From: CAYVQZ01 sp964453435 | GTDB lineage: Bacteria > Abyssobacteria > SURF-5 | DNA length: 48,906 nucleotides | Reading direction: 5' to 3' | Assembly (NCBI GenBank): GCA_964453435.1 | Contig: CAYVQZ010000042.1 | Location: forward strand, 1 to 48,906 | Shown here: piece by piece, positions 33,582-42,854 of the stretch | Layout: each line of letters starts with the position of its first letter | How positions within the stretch are numbered: the first letter of the stretch is position 1 | Notes under the pieces: model-generated | Told to the model about the DNA's origin: nothing | Seen by the model: only the letters and a program-made list of their open reading frames with translations | The model's database searches: none | Made by a program: the position numbers and the translations under genes

Positions 33582-34949
33582 ATGTCCGGTCACGAGGAAA
33601 AAACCAGCGTTTCGCAGACAAAACTCCTGATTGTCGACGACGATTCCATTGTTCTCGACGTCGTCACTACCAAGCTCGAATCAGAGGGCTACTCCTGTAA
33701 GACGGCCGAGAGCGCAGAGAATGCCCTTGTTATGGCCCGCGAAGAAAATTTTGACCTCGTAATCACCGACCTCCTCATGCCGGGCATCGACGGGTTCACG
33801 CTTACCGAGGTGTTGAAGACAAAGAACCCCACCATAGGCGTTATCGCAATCACCGGCATGTCCGACGTGGAAAGCGCCGTCAAGGCCATGAAGGTGGGCG
33901 CCGACGACTATATCACAAAACCATTCAATCTCGACCACATCCTCATAAGCGTCCAGAGGACGCTCGAAAAACAGCGCCTCATACGCGAAAACAGGAATTA
34001 TCAGCAATTTCTCGAAGAGCGAATCAGGCAGGCAACGAACGAGCTCCAGGAAACACTGGACGAACTGCGGCGCACGAAAGAATATCTCGAGAATATCATC
34101 GAAAGTTGCGTCGACGCCATAATTTCCCTGGATACCGACGGATACATCCAGTTCTGCAATCCATGGACCGAGAATCTGCTGGGAAATCCCATCAACGAGA
34201 TTATCGGACATCCCCTGTCCGAATTCTGCGTCGGCGGGAAAGAAGCCGCCGACAAGCTCATCGGCACGACGCTCCTCCGGGGCCGCGTCCAGAATTATGA
34301 GGTCGAACTCAAATCGAGAAACTTCCAAAAGCTCGTTGCCACCATGTCGGCTTCGGTGCTCGAAGATGTCGAAGGCAAACGGATTGGCGTGATCGGAATT
34401 TTCAAAGACGTCACCGAACAGAAAAAACTCGAGCGGGAGTTGCAAGAGCTTTCCATAAAGGACAATCTGACATCTTTGTACAATCAGCGACATTTCTATC
34501 GCGTGCTCCAACAGGAGATGTTTCGCGCAGCCCGTCAAAAGCATCCCCTGTGCCTTCTTCTCCTCGACCTCGACAATTTCAAACGGCTTAACGACTCCCA
34601 GGGGCATCTGGCGGGCGACCGAATCCTCGAACGCGTGGCCGCCGTCATTCGAGACTGCACCCGAGAACATGTCGATTATTGTTTTCGCTACGGCGGAGAT
34701 GAATTTACCCTCGTCCTCCCCGAAACCAGCCCCCCCCAGGCCATTGACGTTGCCGAGCGTATTCAGCGCTCACTCATCCAAACCTTCACCGAAGGCCTTA
34801 CCCTTAGCCTTGGCCTGTCTGAATTTACTCATGGCATAACACTTGAGGAATTCATTAATAGCGCCGACAAGGCTATGTACGAGGCCAAACGAGCCGGGGG
34901 AAATCGAATTGTAAAGGCAAGGGTTGGGAAGGACCTCTCAAAGATTTAG
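33582..34949 (+). CDS. Response regulator with PAS and GGDEF domains
   Basis: The 455-residue protein has a receiver domain (residues 10-125: LLIVDDDSIV, phospho-acceptor Asp63 in VITDLLMPGI, Thr91 and Lys113 in the conserved spots). A coiled coil (about 125-170) and a PAS domain (about 170-285) follow. The diguanylate cyclase domain (about 290-455) has an intact RYGGDEF (active-site 371-375). The inhibitory I-site is not canonical: the RxxD Arg is Glu362 (EHVD), so product inhibition is probably lost. It makes c-di-GMP when phosphorylated; no cognate kinase is adjacent. Its neighbours, the pilT cluster and a MoxR-vWA protein, fit a surface-behaviour theme, but the link is inferred. Confidence 0.93.
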   Translation: MSGHEEKTSVSQTKLLIVDDDSIVLDVVTTKLESEGYSCKTAESAENALVMAREENFDLVITDLLMPGIDGFTLTEVLKTKNPTIGVIAITGMSDVESAVKAMKVGADDYITKPFNLDHILISVQRTLEKQRLIRENRNYQQFLEERIRQATNELQETLDELRRTKEYLENIIESCVDAIISLDTDGYIQFCNPWTENLLGNPINEIIGHPLSEFCVGGKEAADKLIGTTLLRGRVQNYEVELKSRNFQKLVATMSASVLEDVEGKRIGVIGIFKDVTEQKKLERELQELSIKDNLTSLYNQRHFYRVLQQEMFRAARQKHPLCLLLLDLDNFKRLNDSQGHLAGDRILERVAAVIRDCTREHVDYCFRYGGDEFTLVLPETSPPQAIDVAERIQRSLIQTFTEGLTLSLGLSEFTHGITLEEFINSADKAMYEAKRAGGNRIVKARVGKDLSKI

Positions 34950-35316
34950 CCTGCGTTCCGCGAGCTCCTGATGGATTGCGACCTCGGACAGAACCCTGTC
35001 CAAACGTTCGTTCAATCAATCTATCGCCATCCTCAACACAATAATCCCCCAAAAACACGCTTGGGAAAATAAGTTCGAGCTTCATATGAAGTCTAACCAG
35101 CTAAATACCTATAAATAAATATATAATGACACTTATAATTTTTATGAAAACGGTCTCCGCCAGGAATATTTCGCCTGTTTTAACGGCTCCTTGAAAATAT
35201 AAGCTGGTTGCGACGTCAATGACCGGGGTATGTTTCAAAGAAACGCTTCAAAACTGCGGTACGGCTTCAGCCACGTGACGTTTGCCCTCCCCCGCTCGCA
35301 CATTTCTAAGGGCCGA
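34950..35316. other. Gene-free convergent region
   Basis: It lies between the convergent REC-PAS-GGDEF and nuclease genes. An AT-rich centre (about 35095-35150) is present, but I see no gene, and no strong terminator hairpin is apparent. Confidence 0.35.
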
Positions 35317-36039
35317 TCAGTCGGTTCTTCTATGGCCGATATGAATCTGAGCCACCACCGGAAGGTGGTCGGAGGCACGCCCGCTGAGAGAATTTTTATT
35401 AATCTGAAGCGAAACCATTGCATCCGCTGGACGGACCCATATCCGGTCAAGGGCAAGCATTGGAAAACGGGCCGGAAACGTGGCTGGCGCCGGAGAGTCT
35501 CCAAGGCATTTGTTAATTGCGCGGAGGCGGGGACTGAATGGCAGCCACTCGTTTATATCACCCAGCAATACGGTGGGAAGGTGTTCTTCCGCGCAAACCA
35601 CCTCCAGGAGTCTCCTGATTTGGTGACGGCGCTCGGCGCTCGCAAGCCCCAAATGAGTTACCAGCACCCGAATGCTGGATTCCCCCACCCTCAACACGGA
35701 ATCGATAATGCTCCTGGGTTCTTGCGACCGGTAACTAATATCGACTAACGTGCTTTGAATGATTGGGAATGCGGTGAGCAGAATATTGCCGTAGTACCCC
35801 CCCGGGTGTTGGATGGCGGGATCGGGAACGGCGGAGCATTTCATTCTCCTCGCCAGAAACTCGACCTGCGGCTCTCCCCTGCCTGTTCGGGAGTCGACTT
35901 CCTGCAAGCCATAGATTTCGGCATCGAGTTCCTTCAGCACTCGCACAATTCGCTCGGGGTCCCGGCGTCCGTCAGTGCCAATGCATTGATGAACGTTGTA
36001 ACTGACCGCTCGAATCAGGTGTGGATTGTCTTGCGAAAT
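35317..36039 (-). CDS. Endonuclease/exonuclease/phosphatase-family protein with apparent ATT start
   Basis: The fold signatures are clear: N-terminal AVSYNVHQCIGTDGRRDPER, LQEVDSRTG (catalytic Glu), LLGDINEWLP (Asp/Asn) and the C-terminal SDHLPVVAQI (Asp-His). The YNVH strand with the catalytic Asn must be included, and in that frame no ATG, GTG or TTG lies between the preceding stop and it. A perfect AGGAGG (minus strand, complement at 36046-36051) is followed six bases later by ATT at 36039, giving a 240-residue product. I therefore propose ATT as the start. The upstream gene is the phospholipase D-VTT fusion on the same strand, 52 bases away, so they likely form a phospholipid/phosphodiester operon. 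Confidence 0.8.
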   Translation of the reverse strand: MSQDNPHLIRAVSYNVHQCIGTDGRRDPERIVRVLKELDAEIYGLQEVDSRTGRGEPQVEFLARRMKCSAVPDPAIQHPGGYYGNILLTAFPIIQSTLVDISYRSQEPRSIIDSVLRVGESSIRVLVTHLGLASAERRHQIRRLLEVVCAEEHLPTVLLGDINEWLPFSPRLRAINKCLGDSPAPATFPARFPMLALDRIWVRPADAMVSLQINKNSLSGRASDHLPVVAQIHIGHRRTD

Positions 36040-36091
36040 GGGGGCCCTCCTCCCGGAAAAATTGTGTTCTCAGGGGCTTTTTGTGAAATCC

Positions 36092-38230
36092 TCATGGCTC
36101 GGACGGCCGTTCTTCCGCCAACCACCGCCGAAATGCAAAAATCGCAATTACCACAATAATAAGGAGCAGCGCCAGCACGGCAATGCTTCCGAGTCCGGGA
36201 TTTCGTATGGCGGCTTCCAGCCGGGTCTTGAGAACCGCCACGGCCAGGATGCCCGGCGTCATCCCTATGACAGTGCCGGCGAGAAAATCCTTCAGGCTAA
36301 TGTGAGAGGCGCCGGAAACGAGATTGATGACTGTGAATGGAGCCACAGGGACTACCCGCAGGGTTACCACAGATATGATCCCCCGGTCTCCAAGCTTGCG
36401 GCTGATTTGGTTCACGCGCGAGCCGGTCATCTTGCGGACAGGCTCGCGCCCGAGCATCCGCCCAATGCCATAGGCAACGGTCGCGCTTATATGGCATCCG
36501 ACCCAGGCATACGCAAACCCTGTGACAGGGTCAAAGATGAGGACCGTCCCAAGAATCAGAACGGTTATCGGAATCATTATAAGACTGCCGCCAATATAAA
36601 CCAGTGTCATGATAAATGGCGCAAAGGGATTCCCCCGAAGAAATTGGGAAAATTCGGCGATTCTGTCCAGCTCTATCCATCTATTCAACGGTGTCCATCG
36701 CCAGGCGGCTGCCAGAGCCAACAGCAAAACCAGAGCAATTCCAAACACAATGAGTCCGGGACGACGCGCCTTGCCCCTCTCTTCGGAAATGAACTTCTCG
36801 ATGAATTCGTCCGGATCAATCGGCCGTTCGGGGTCCAATATTGCGCTCTGCGGAACCAAAGCATCGACCGTTTCGGAAATTTCCCCAATCAGCGGTTCCA
36901 ACGTTCGCTCCCGTCCTCGAAGCTTCTCGATTGCCGCGATAAGAGACTGCTCGGAATCTATCTTCTCAGCAACTGTTTCCGGTTCCGTGTCGAGGTGTTC
37001 CGCCAAAAGTCGATTCCGGAGCGAGGCCACAGCCTTTTCGACACGCTTGTCGCCTGCGGCGTCAATCGAGAGGTCGCATTCGGTATCGAGACCCATTGAA
37101 CGATTGTTCAAATTGGCCGACCCTATGCGTGCCAGCCTGTCGTCAACCACCGCAATCTTTGCGTGAACGTTGATGCAGTCCTCCCCAAGCCCCGGGACGG
37201 TCGGATAATACACATGGAATCGTCCAAAGCGGTCTGCCTCACGAAGCCGCTTCAGAAGCCGTGAGCCGAGCACTCCCATGCTAGTCTCCTCGAGCCAGCC
37301 TTTGCGCTCGCGCGGCAGAACGACCGCAATCTCCGGCCCATCACGCTCCCTCAATCGTTCGCACAGAGAATCTCCAATGACGCCGGACGTGAAATATTGG
37401 TTTTCTATATAGATGAACCTTCGGGCAGAACGGATCGCATCCCGGTACAGTGCCTCCACCTCGCGCACTTCTGCATACTGTCCATAGCTCGGCTCGGTGC
37501 GTGAAATACCCACATCGACATCCTCCACATCGGACTTGAGATTCGTCGGCCAGGGATCGATTTCGGATTTCGGTGGCGGTTTCAGCCGCTTCCCCGTTGC
37601 CCTGAACCACCGTTCGCGAACAAGCTCGCCAAGTGCTGCGGCGGCGGCGCCATCAACCGCCATTTGGGCGTCGTGATGCGGCGGGTAATGACGCCCGCTC
37701 GGTCCTACGCGCCGTGGGTCGTTCGCCCTGTGCTCCGGAGTATCCCATCTCTCCCGCGCCAGGTCGATTCCACCCGCGAAGGCGACGGCATCATCGACCA
37801 CGACAATTTTCTGATGGTGTGAGGCGCCGACCGGATGATTCCCATCCAGCCGGAAGTGGACACGCCGATGCGTTTTCCAATCGAATTTGTAGACAGGAAA
37901 CAATTCCCTCTCCAGAGCGTGAATCATTGCAAAATCCCAGTCCAGAATGTGGATCCTAAGGTGGCGTTTTCCGGAGACAAGAGCATTCAGGAATTGGCCG
38001 AGATGTGTCGGCGGACCGTCGGACTCGCGGTCGCGCAGAAGTCTGACCCGGCTGTCGATGTCCCAGCCGACGATGAGCACGGAGCGCTCCGCCTTTTCCA
38101 GAGCCGAGGCAAGAGCGGAAAAGTATGGGGCCGCATCGATAAGAAACGCTGCCCGGTTGGCCCGCGCTATCCTCCAGCAGTTCTTCCCTTCCCCGAGAAT
38201 CCCCCCCGGCTTTGATTCGCTTGTATTCAT
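36092..38230 (-). CDS. Phospholipase D fused to a VTT (TVP38/TMEM64) membrane domain
   Basis: A 712-residue protein in two parts. The cytoplasmic phospholipase D domain has both HKD motifs: SHHQKIVVVDD (H139, K141, D146) and NVHAKIAVVDD (H356, K358, D363), each followed by G-G/G-S elements. From about residue 490 there is a membrane domain with about six helices and the VTT/SNARE-associated signature GRMLGREPVRK, then LRVVPVAPFTVINLVSGASH. Phospholipase D family members cut or transfer phosphatidyl groups; VTT proteins move or scramble lipids. Fusion suggests processing and translocation of phospholipids together. The ATG at 38230 lacks a strong ribosome binding site, so the start is a little uncertain. 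Confidence 0.9.
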   Translation of the reverse strand: MNTSESKPGGILGEGKNCWRIARANRAAFLIDAAPYFSALASALEKAERSVLIVGWDIDSRVRLLRDRESDGPPTHLGQFLNALVSGKRHLRIHILDWDFAMIHALERELFPVYKFDWKTHRRVHFRLDGNHPVGASHHQKIVVVDDAVAFAGGIDLARERWDTPEHRANDPRRVGPSGRHYPPHHDAQMAVDGAAAAALGELVRERWFRATGKRLKPPPKSEIDPWPTNLKSDVEDVDVGISRTEPSYGQYAEVREVEALYRDAIRSARRFIYIENQYFTSGVIGDSLCERLRERDGPEIAVVLPRERKGWLEETSMGVLGSRLLKRLREADRFGRFHVYYPTVPGLGEDCINVHAKIAVVDDRLARIGSANLNNRSMGLDTECDLSIDAAGDKRVEKAVASLRNRLLAEHLDTEPETVAEKIDSEQSLIAAIEKLRGRERTLEPLIGEISETVDALVPQSAILDPERPIDPDEFIEKFISEERGKARRPGLIVFGIALVLLLALAAAWRWTPLNRWIELDRIAEFSQFLRGNPFAPFIMTLVYIGGSLIMIPITVLILGTVLIFDPVTGFAYAWVGCHISATVAYGIGRMLGREPVRKMTGSRVNQISRKLGDRGIISVVTLRVVPVAPFTVINLVSGASHISLKDFLAGTVIGMTPGILAVAVLKTRLEAAIRNPGLGSIAVLALLLIIVVIAIFAFRRWLAEERPSEP

Positions 38231-38330
38231 AAATTATTCGGTCCGGCATGTGGGTTGCAGCAAGGCCCGCTGCAAGTATTTCATTTTCCCGCCGGAATTT
38301 CAAGGCATGGAAAATCGAAAAGACGCAGCC

Positions 38331-38612
38331 TTGAATCTGTCCCACGATTGCCCGGCCGAGGGGACTGTGAAACTGTTAATTGCGAATGTAAGCGAAAAGG
38401 AAGCGCAGGGGGCTGTACCCAATTACGGAACCCCCCAGTCCTTCGTTGAGCGCAGCGAAATCCCGCAAACTCGCGGGACCATTCCACGGCTCGACCGGGG
38501 AATCCAGTTATTCCTTCGCTGAGCGGATCACGCCCTTGGCGTGACCGCGCAATCCGCGGGATAAAACCGGGACTGTCCCCGAAGCACGAATTGCCGACCA
38601 TGGGACACTCTC
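38331..38612. repeat. Dispersed REP-like repeat, copy 2 (long core)
   Basis: Left block GAATCTGTCCCACGATTGCC and GAGGGGACTGT, right block CGGGACTGTCCCCGAA and CCATGGGACACTCTC, match copy 1 (23645-23775, opposite orientation). Between them lies a core of roughly 200 bases with short hairpins (for example ACGCCCTTGGCGT, CCGCGCAATCCGCGG), against about 30 bases in copy 1. So the ends are conserved and the core is variable. Confidence 0.7.
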
Positions 38613-38632
38613 CAAAGGCCTGTTCCCGATGT

Positions 38633-38661
38633 TTGACACCCCTGTGACGCTGTGCTAGAAT
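38633..38661 (+). promoter_or_regulatory. Sigma70-type promoter for the TMTC-like gene
   Basis: TTGACA at 38633-38638, a 17-base spacer and TAGAAT at 38656-38661, about 165 bases before the start at 38827. One of the best promoter matches in the window. Confidence 0.65.
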
Positions 38662-38826
38662 CCTGAAACCATAGGTCCATATTGCACAAGGAATTATGGC
38701 GCCAGTCCGGAGCGTTTCGGTACGCCTCGTTCGACATCAACCACATGTTAATCCCACATCCAAAAGGCTCCGGATGCTCGGCCCAAAGTATTGGCCCTGT
38801 TTGAGTTTCATCAGAAATTCTACGGC

Positions 38827-40620
38827 ATGAAAAACAAATCCGGAAATGCGAGCCACCTATTACTCATCTCGATTCTGTGCTTGCTCGTCTATTTGAATTC
38901 GTTCCACACCTCTCTCCACTACGACGACTTCTTCGCGATCATGGGCAACACCGCCGTTCGAGAAATCGCCAGGCCCATCGAGAGCTTCCGGTTGTTCCCA
39001 AGCAGGTTTCTGCTCATCTATTCGTTTGCCGTTAATTTTCATTTCAGCCAGATGGACCCCTTCGGATATCACGTGCTCAATTTCTTTTTTCACTTGGCGA
39101 ATGCGATTCTCGTGTATCTCATTGCCAGAAAACTTTTCGAAAGCGCCTCGGAGACGGACGAGGCGGGCCGGAAAACCGCTTCGCTTTTCATCGCGCTGGT
39201 TTTCGCGAGCCATCCAATAATGACCGAATCAGTGACCTATATCTCCGGCCGCACCTCGTCTATGGCCGCCGTTTTCTTCCTGCTCGCCTTTCTTCTCTAT
39301 ATCCTGGCTTTTCCCGATGTCGGACAAAACGATCAAGCACCCGTTAAAAGACCGCGCCGCCCTCTCTATATGCTGGCGCTGCTGGTCTTCTTCGTATCGC
39401 TGTGGGTGAAGGAATCGAATATTACGCTTCCGGTGATTCTGCTTCTCTTCGATTTCTACTTTGTCGAACGCGGGCACTGGGGCAGAGCCAAACATTCGTT
39501 TCTCCGACAGCTTCCGTTCGGAGCGTTCATCGTCGCCGTTCTCCTGTGGCGCAAGATGTACCTCGGCGCCGTAGGAGAACCGTTTTTCATAAGAAGCGTA
39601 ACCTCCAACGTGCTGACCCAGTTTCGGGTTATCGTGAGCTACCTTCGGATGATTTTCCTGCCCATAGGCCAGAACATCGATTACGATTTTCCCTTGTCCC
39701 ACTCGCCTCTCGAACCGGCGACCGGCGCGGCATTTATCCTCCTGCTGCTTCTCACCGTGACGGCGCTGCTCCTGTTTAAGAGAGACAGGCTTGTCTCTTT
39801 CGGGATTCTATGGTTCCTCATCACGCTCACCCCAACGTCCTCGTTCATCCCGCTGTGGGATATCATAAGCGAACGCTGGGTATATCTTCCGGCGGTCGGC
39901 ATTCTATTCGCCATCGGATCATGGCTTGCCAGATTGAGGAAAGCGGCGGAGCTATCAAAGAAGCCAAAAATCCGGAAGATGTTCGCTGCCGCTCTCACAT
40001 TGAGCGTCTTTCTTCTTTCGACCCTCACCATAGCGAGGAACAGCGTCTGGAAGACCGAATACACGCTATGGAAGGACGCCGCGCGCAAGTCCCCCGACAA
40101 AGCGAGACCACACATAAACTTGGGCATGGCTCTCGCAGAGAGAGGCGACTTGGAACGCGCGATGAACGAACTCGGAACAGCCATTTCCATCGATCCGGAC
40201 GACCCCGAGGCCAACTTCAGCCTGGCGTATCTGTACCTCCAGACCGGCAGATACAACGAGGCAATCCGCCTGCTGAATCACACGCTGGCTCAGTTTCCGA
40301 GCGATTCCGAGATTCCCGGCAGGCTCGCCGACGATTTTGCCATGGCCCACTTCAACCTTGGTGTCGCCTACTTCCACACGGGCGACTATCGAAAGGCGAT
40401 ACGGGAATATGAACGGGCGCTGAGTCTCGCGCCCTACCTGCAATGGACCCATAGCAACATGGGCGTAGCCTACGAGATGCTTGGGGAATACGAGCGAGCC
40501 ATAGAGGAATACGAGAAAGAACTCGAACTGAATCCGGGAGCCGAACAGGTGCTCCGAAACATCGAGGTAGCCCGGGCAAAGTTGATGATTCAGAAAAGGC
40601 AAAATGATTTTTCCAGATGA
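38827..40620 (+). CDS. TMTC-like membrane glycosyltransferase with TPR repeats
   Basis: I prefer ATG 38827 over the TTG at 38791. The 597-residue protein has about ten membrane segments. An acidic pair, LHYDDFFAIMGN, lies just after the first helix, the position of the catalytic Asp in GT-C enzymes, and the segment TESVTYISGRTSSMAAVFFL is the loop typical of TMTC-type proteins. From about residue 415 the C-terminus is a TPR array (INLGMALAERGDLERAMNEL, LAYLYLQTGRYNEAIRLLNH, NLGVAYFHTGDYRKAIREYE, NMGVAYEMLGEYERAIEEYE). TMTC relatives transfer mannose to proteins in eukaryotes; bacterial members are uncharacterised but likely glycosylate surface proteins or lipids. Confidence 0.85.
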   Translation: MKNKSGNASHLLLISILCLLVYLNSFHTSLHYDDFFAIMGNTAVREIARPIESFRLFPSRFLLIYSFAVNFHFSQMDPFGYHVLNFFFHLANAILVYLIARKLFESASETDEAGRKTASLFIALVFASHPIMTESVTYISGRTSSMAAVFFLLAFLLYILAFPDVGQNDQAPVKRPRRPLYMLALLVFFVSLWVKESNITLPVILLLFDFYFVERGHWGRAKHSFLRQLPFGAFIVAVLLWRKMYLGAVGEPFFIRSVTSNVLTQFRVIVSYLRMIFLPIGQNIDYDFPLSHSPLEPATGAAFILLLLLTVTALLLFKRDRLVSFGILWFLITLTPTSSFIPLWDIISERWVYLPAVGILFAIGSWLARLRKAAELSKKPKIRKMFAAALTLSVFLLSTLTIARNSVWKTEYTLWKDAARKSPDKARPHINLGMALAERGDLERAMNELGTAISIDPDDPEANFSLAYLYLQTGRYNEAIRLLNHTLAQFPSDSEIPGRLADDFAMAHFNLGVAYFHTGDYRKAIREYERALSLAPYLQWTHSNMGVAYEMLGEYERAIEEYEKELELNPGAEQVLRNIEVARAKLMIQKRQNDFSR

Positions 40621-40702
40621 TATCGCTTTCTCCTCAGGGGTGACAGAAACAGGAAAGATTGCAAATCTATTCTAATCTCAAAAAACAGAAAGGATTCATG
40701 AC

Positions 40703-42358
40703 ATGGGATTCGACATTATTATCCGCAACGGAAATATGATCGACGGCAGCGGCGCGCCGGGCAGACCGGCGGATGTGGGGATATCGGACGACAGGATAAC
40801 GGAAGTCGGCGACCTTTCCAACGCAAGCGCGGAAACGGAAATCGACGCATCGGGAATGGCGGTGGCGCCAGGCTTCATCGATATCCACTCTCATTTCGAC
40901 TGGCCGGTTATCGACCCCGACCACAGCGACCTGCTCAGCCCGCTCCTCAAACAGGGCGTGACCACCATGGTCACCGGCAACTGCGGCTTCTCGCCGGCCC
41001 CGCTTGTCCCGGGATTGAGCGACATGCCGTTCCAACGGGCGATTCTTCAATTGATGGGCGAATCGGCCCGGGGAAAGCGAATCGAGGAAATCTTTCCATG
41101 GAGAACGATGGGTGATTTCCTGGAACACGTGAGCCGGCAGGGGTTGGCGTTCAACATGGCGCAGCTTGTCGGCCACGGCGCCATTCACGTGGCGGTGAAG
41201 GGAAACGACACCTCCCCTCCGAACGCGGAAGAGCTGGAAAAGATGAAGCGGCTGGCGCGCCAGAGCCTCGAAGAGGGCGCCATCGGAATCTCGACCGGCC
41301 TGGGATACTCGCCGGGCATTTTCAGCCCGCAGGAGGAGATAGTCGAGTTCGCCAGGCTCGCCAGGGAATACGGCGCGATGTTCCCCTCACACCTGCAGGC
41401 CTATAGCTGGGTCTCGCCCGCATACGAGGAAATCGGCGGCGACCCCCATAATCTCAAGTCCGTCCGGGATTTCATCAAGGTCGGTGAAATCACCGGACAA
41501 CCGCTGCAGATATCGCACCTTATCTTCGTCGGCGAGAAGACCTGGCGCGAGACGACCGACCCGGTTCTCGAAGAAATCGAAAAAGCCGTCGAACGCGGAA
41601 TCGACGTCGGATTCGACGCCTACGCCTACACCGTCGGCATTTCGACAATTGCAGTCATATTCCCCGCGTGGGCGCTTCCGGACCTCGTGAACAACCTGAA
41701 GAACCCGGCCATTCGCGAGCGCATCCGGGGTGAGCTCGATATGGCCAAGGGCATGCTGCAGTTCGGCTACGACGACCTCACCCTCATGTGGGGAGCCACT
41801 CCGAGCCTGGAACAATATGAAGGAATGACAATCAGAGAGATTGCGGCCGCCCGAGGAGAGGACCCATTCGACACATACTGTTACCTCGTGGTCGAAAGCA
41901 ACGTGCTCGCGCGTATTTTCCTCGCGCAATACAGCGGAAACGAAAAGGACGAATCGGTGCTCCGGCGTGTGCTGGCGCATCCCCTCAATTCGTTTGAAAC
42001 CGATTGCATAATCACGAGAAAGGGGTGGCAATACCCGAATTCGTGGGGCAACTACCCGCGGATACTCGGCCATTACGTTCGCGAGTTGCAGCTCATGAGA
42101 TTGGAAGAAGCCGTGCGCAAGATGACTTCTCTGCCCGCCTCCCGGGCAGGCCTGACAGACCGCGGACTCCTCAAAAAAGGCTATGCCGCCGACGTTGTCA
42201 TTTTCAATCCGGATACGGTGATTGACCGCGCGACCCTGAAGAACCCCGCGGCGGAATCGGAAGGTATCGAGCATGTCCTCCTGAACGGCAAAACCGTTCT
42301 CAACAAGGGCCGGTACAGTTCCGGCCAACTGAACGGCAAAGTCCTGCGCAGAAACTGA
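40703..42358 (+). CDS. D-aminoacylase / N-acyl-D-amino acid deacylase family amidohydrolase
   Basis: A 551-residue amidohydrolase: the opening FDIIIRNGNMIDGSGAPGRP, metal-binding IDIHSHFDW (His-x-His, about residues 61-69), TTMVTGNCGFSPAP (about 92-105), AIGISTGLGYSPG, HLQAYSW and a C-terminal DVVIFNPDTVIDRATLKNPA. This is the D-aminoacylase/dihydroorotase-like set. It hydrolyses N-acyl-D-amino acids or related amides; the substrate is not fixed by the sequence. AGAAAGGA precedes the ATG at 40703. The flavin reductase gene starts 25 bases after its stop, so they form an operon, an unusual pairing. Confidence 0.9.
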   Translation: MGFDIIIRNGNMIDGSGAPGRPADVGISDDRITEVGDLSNASAETEIDASGMAVAPGFIDIHSHFDWPVIDPDHSDLLSPLLKQGVTTMVTGNCGFSPAPLVPGLSDMPFQRAILQLMGESARGKRIEEIFPWRTMGDFLEHVSRQGLAFNMAQLVGHGAIHVAVKGNDTSPPNAEELEKMKRLARQSLEEGAIGISTGLGYSPGIFSPQEEIVEFARLAREYGAMFPSHLQAYSWVSPAYEEIGGDPHNLKSVRDFIKVGEITGQPLQISHLIFVGEKTWRETTDPVLEEIEKAVERGIDVGFDAYAYTVGISTIAVIFPAWALPDLVNNLKNPAIRERIRGELDMAKGMLQFGYDDLTLMWGATPSLEQYEGMTIREIAAARGEDPFDTYCYLVVESNVLARIFLAQYSGNEKDESVLRRVLAHPLNSFETDCIITRKGWQYPNSWGNYPRILGHYVRELQLMRLEEAVRKMTSLPASRAGLTDRGLLKKGYAADVVIFNPDTVIDRATLKNPAAESEGIEHVLLNGKTVLNKGRYSSGQLNGKVLRRN

Positions 42359-42383
42359 CTGCGCGGGTTGCGGAGGTGAATCC

Positions 42384-42854
42384 ATGAAAGAAGCCATAGT
42401 GGAAGCGCTGGCGCGGTTCTCCTACGGAATTTACATTCTCACCAGCCACAGGGGCGAAGAAAAACACGGCATGATCGCTTCGTGGGCCTCCCAAATCTCA
42501 CATACTCCTCCGCTGGTCATGGTCGCGGTTCGAAAGAATCGCCGCATGCACCCCATCATCAAGGATGCCGGCTCGTTCGCCCTTCACGTGCTCGACGCCG
42601 AAGATAAGAAGGTCATCGGCAAGTTCAAGCTGCCGTCTCCGCAGGAGCGATTCGAAGGGATTGAATGCGGGCAAATGGTGACCGGCTGCCCGATAGTGAA
42701 GGAAACCGTGGCCCGTTTGGATTGCAGGCTCAAGACGTGCCTCGACGCCGGTGACCACACGCTGTTCATCGGCGAGGTCGTCGAAGCGGATGTCGGCGAA
42801 GGCGCCCCCATGACCAGTTGGGATTACGGAAAGGTGTATTTGGGCGACTCGTAA
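42384..42854 (+). CDS. Flavin reductase-like FMN-binding protein
   Basis: The 156-residue protein starts at ATG after GGAGGTGAATCC. It has the flavin-reductase/flavoredoxin pattern: YGIYILTSHRGEEKHGMIAS, QISHTPPLVMVAVRKNRRMH, IIKDAGSFALHVLDAEDKKV, IGKFKLPSPQERFEGIECGQ and HTLFIGEVVEADVGEG. It binds FMN and either reduces free flavin or carries electrons in anaerobic redox chains; C-x-type cysteines (KTCLDAG) are not cluster-like. Second gene of the D-aminoacylase operon. Confidence 0.9.
   Translation: MKEAIVEALARFSYGIYILTSHRGEEKHGMIASWASQISHTPPLVMVAVRKNRRMHPIIKDAGSFALHVLDAEDKKVIGKFKLPSPQERFEGIECGQMVTGCPIVKETVARLDCRLKTCLDAGDHTLFIGEVVEADVGEGAPMTSWDYGKVYLGDS

Larger units (their letters stand above)
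38231..38826. other. Intergenic region with repeat and promoter
   Basis: About 590 bases with no supported gene, holding copy 2 of the dispersed repeat (38331-38612) and a good promoter (38633-38661). Between the divergent gene starts it may also carry the promoter of the phospholipase D gene on the minus strand, not resolved by eye. Confidence 0.5.
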
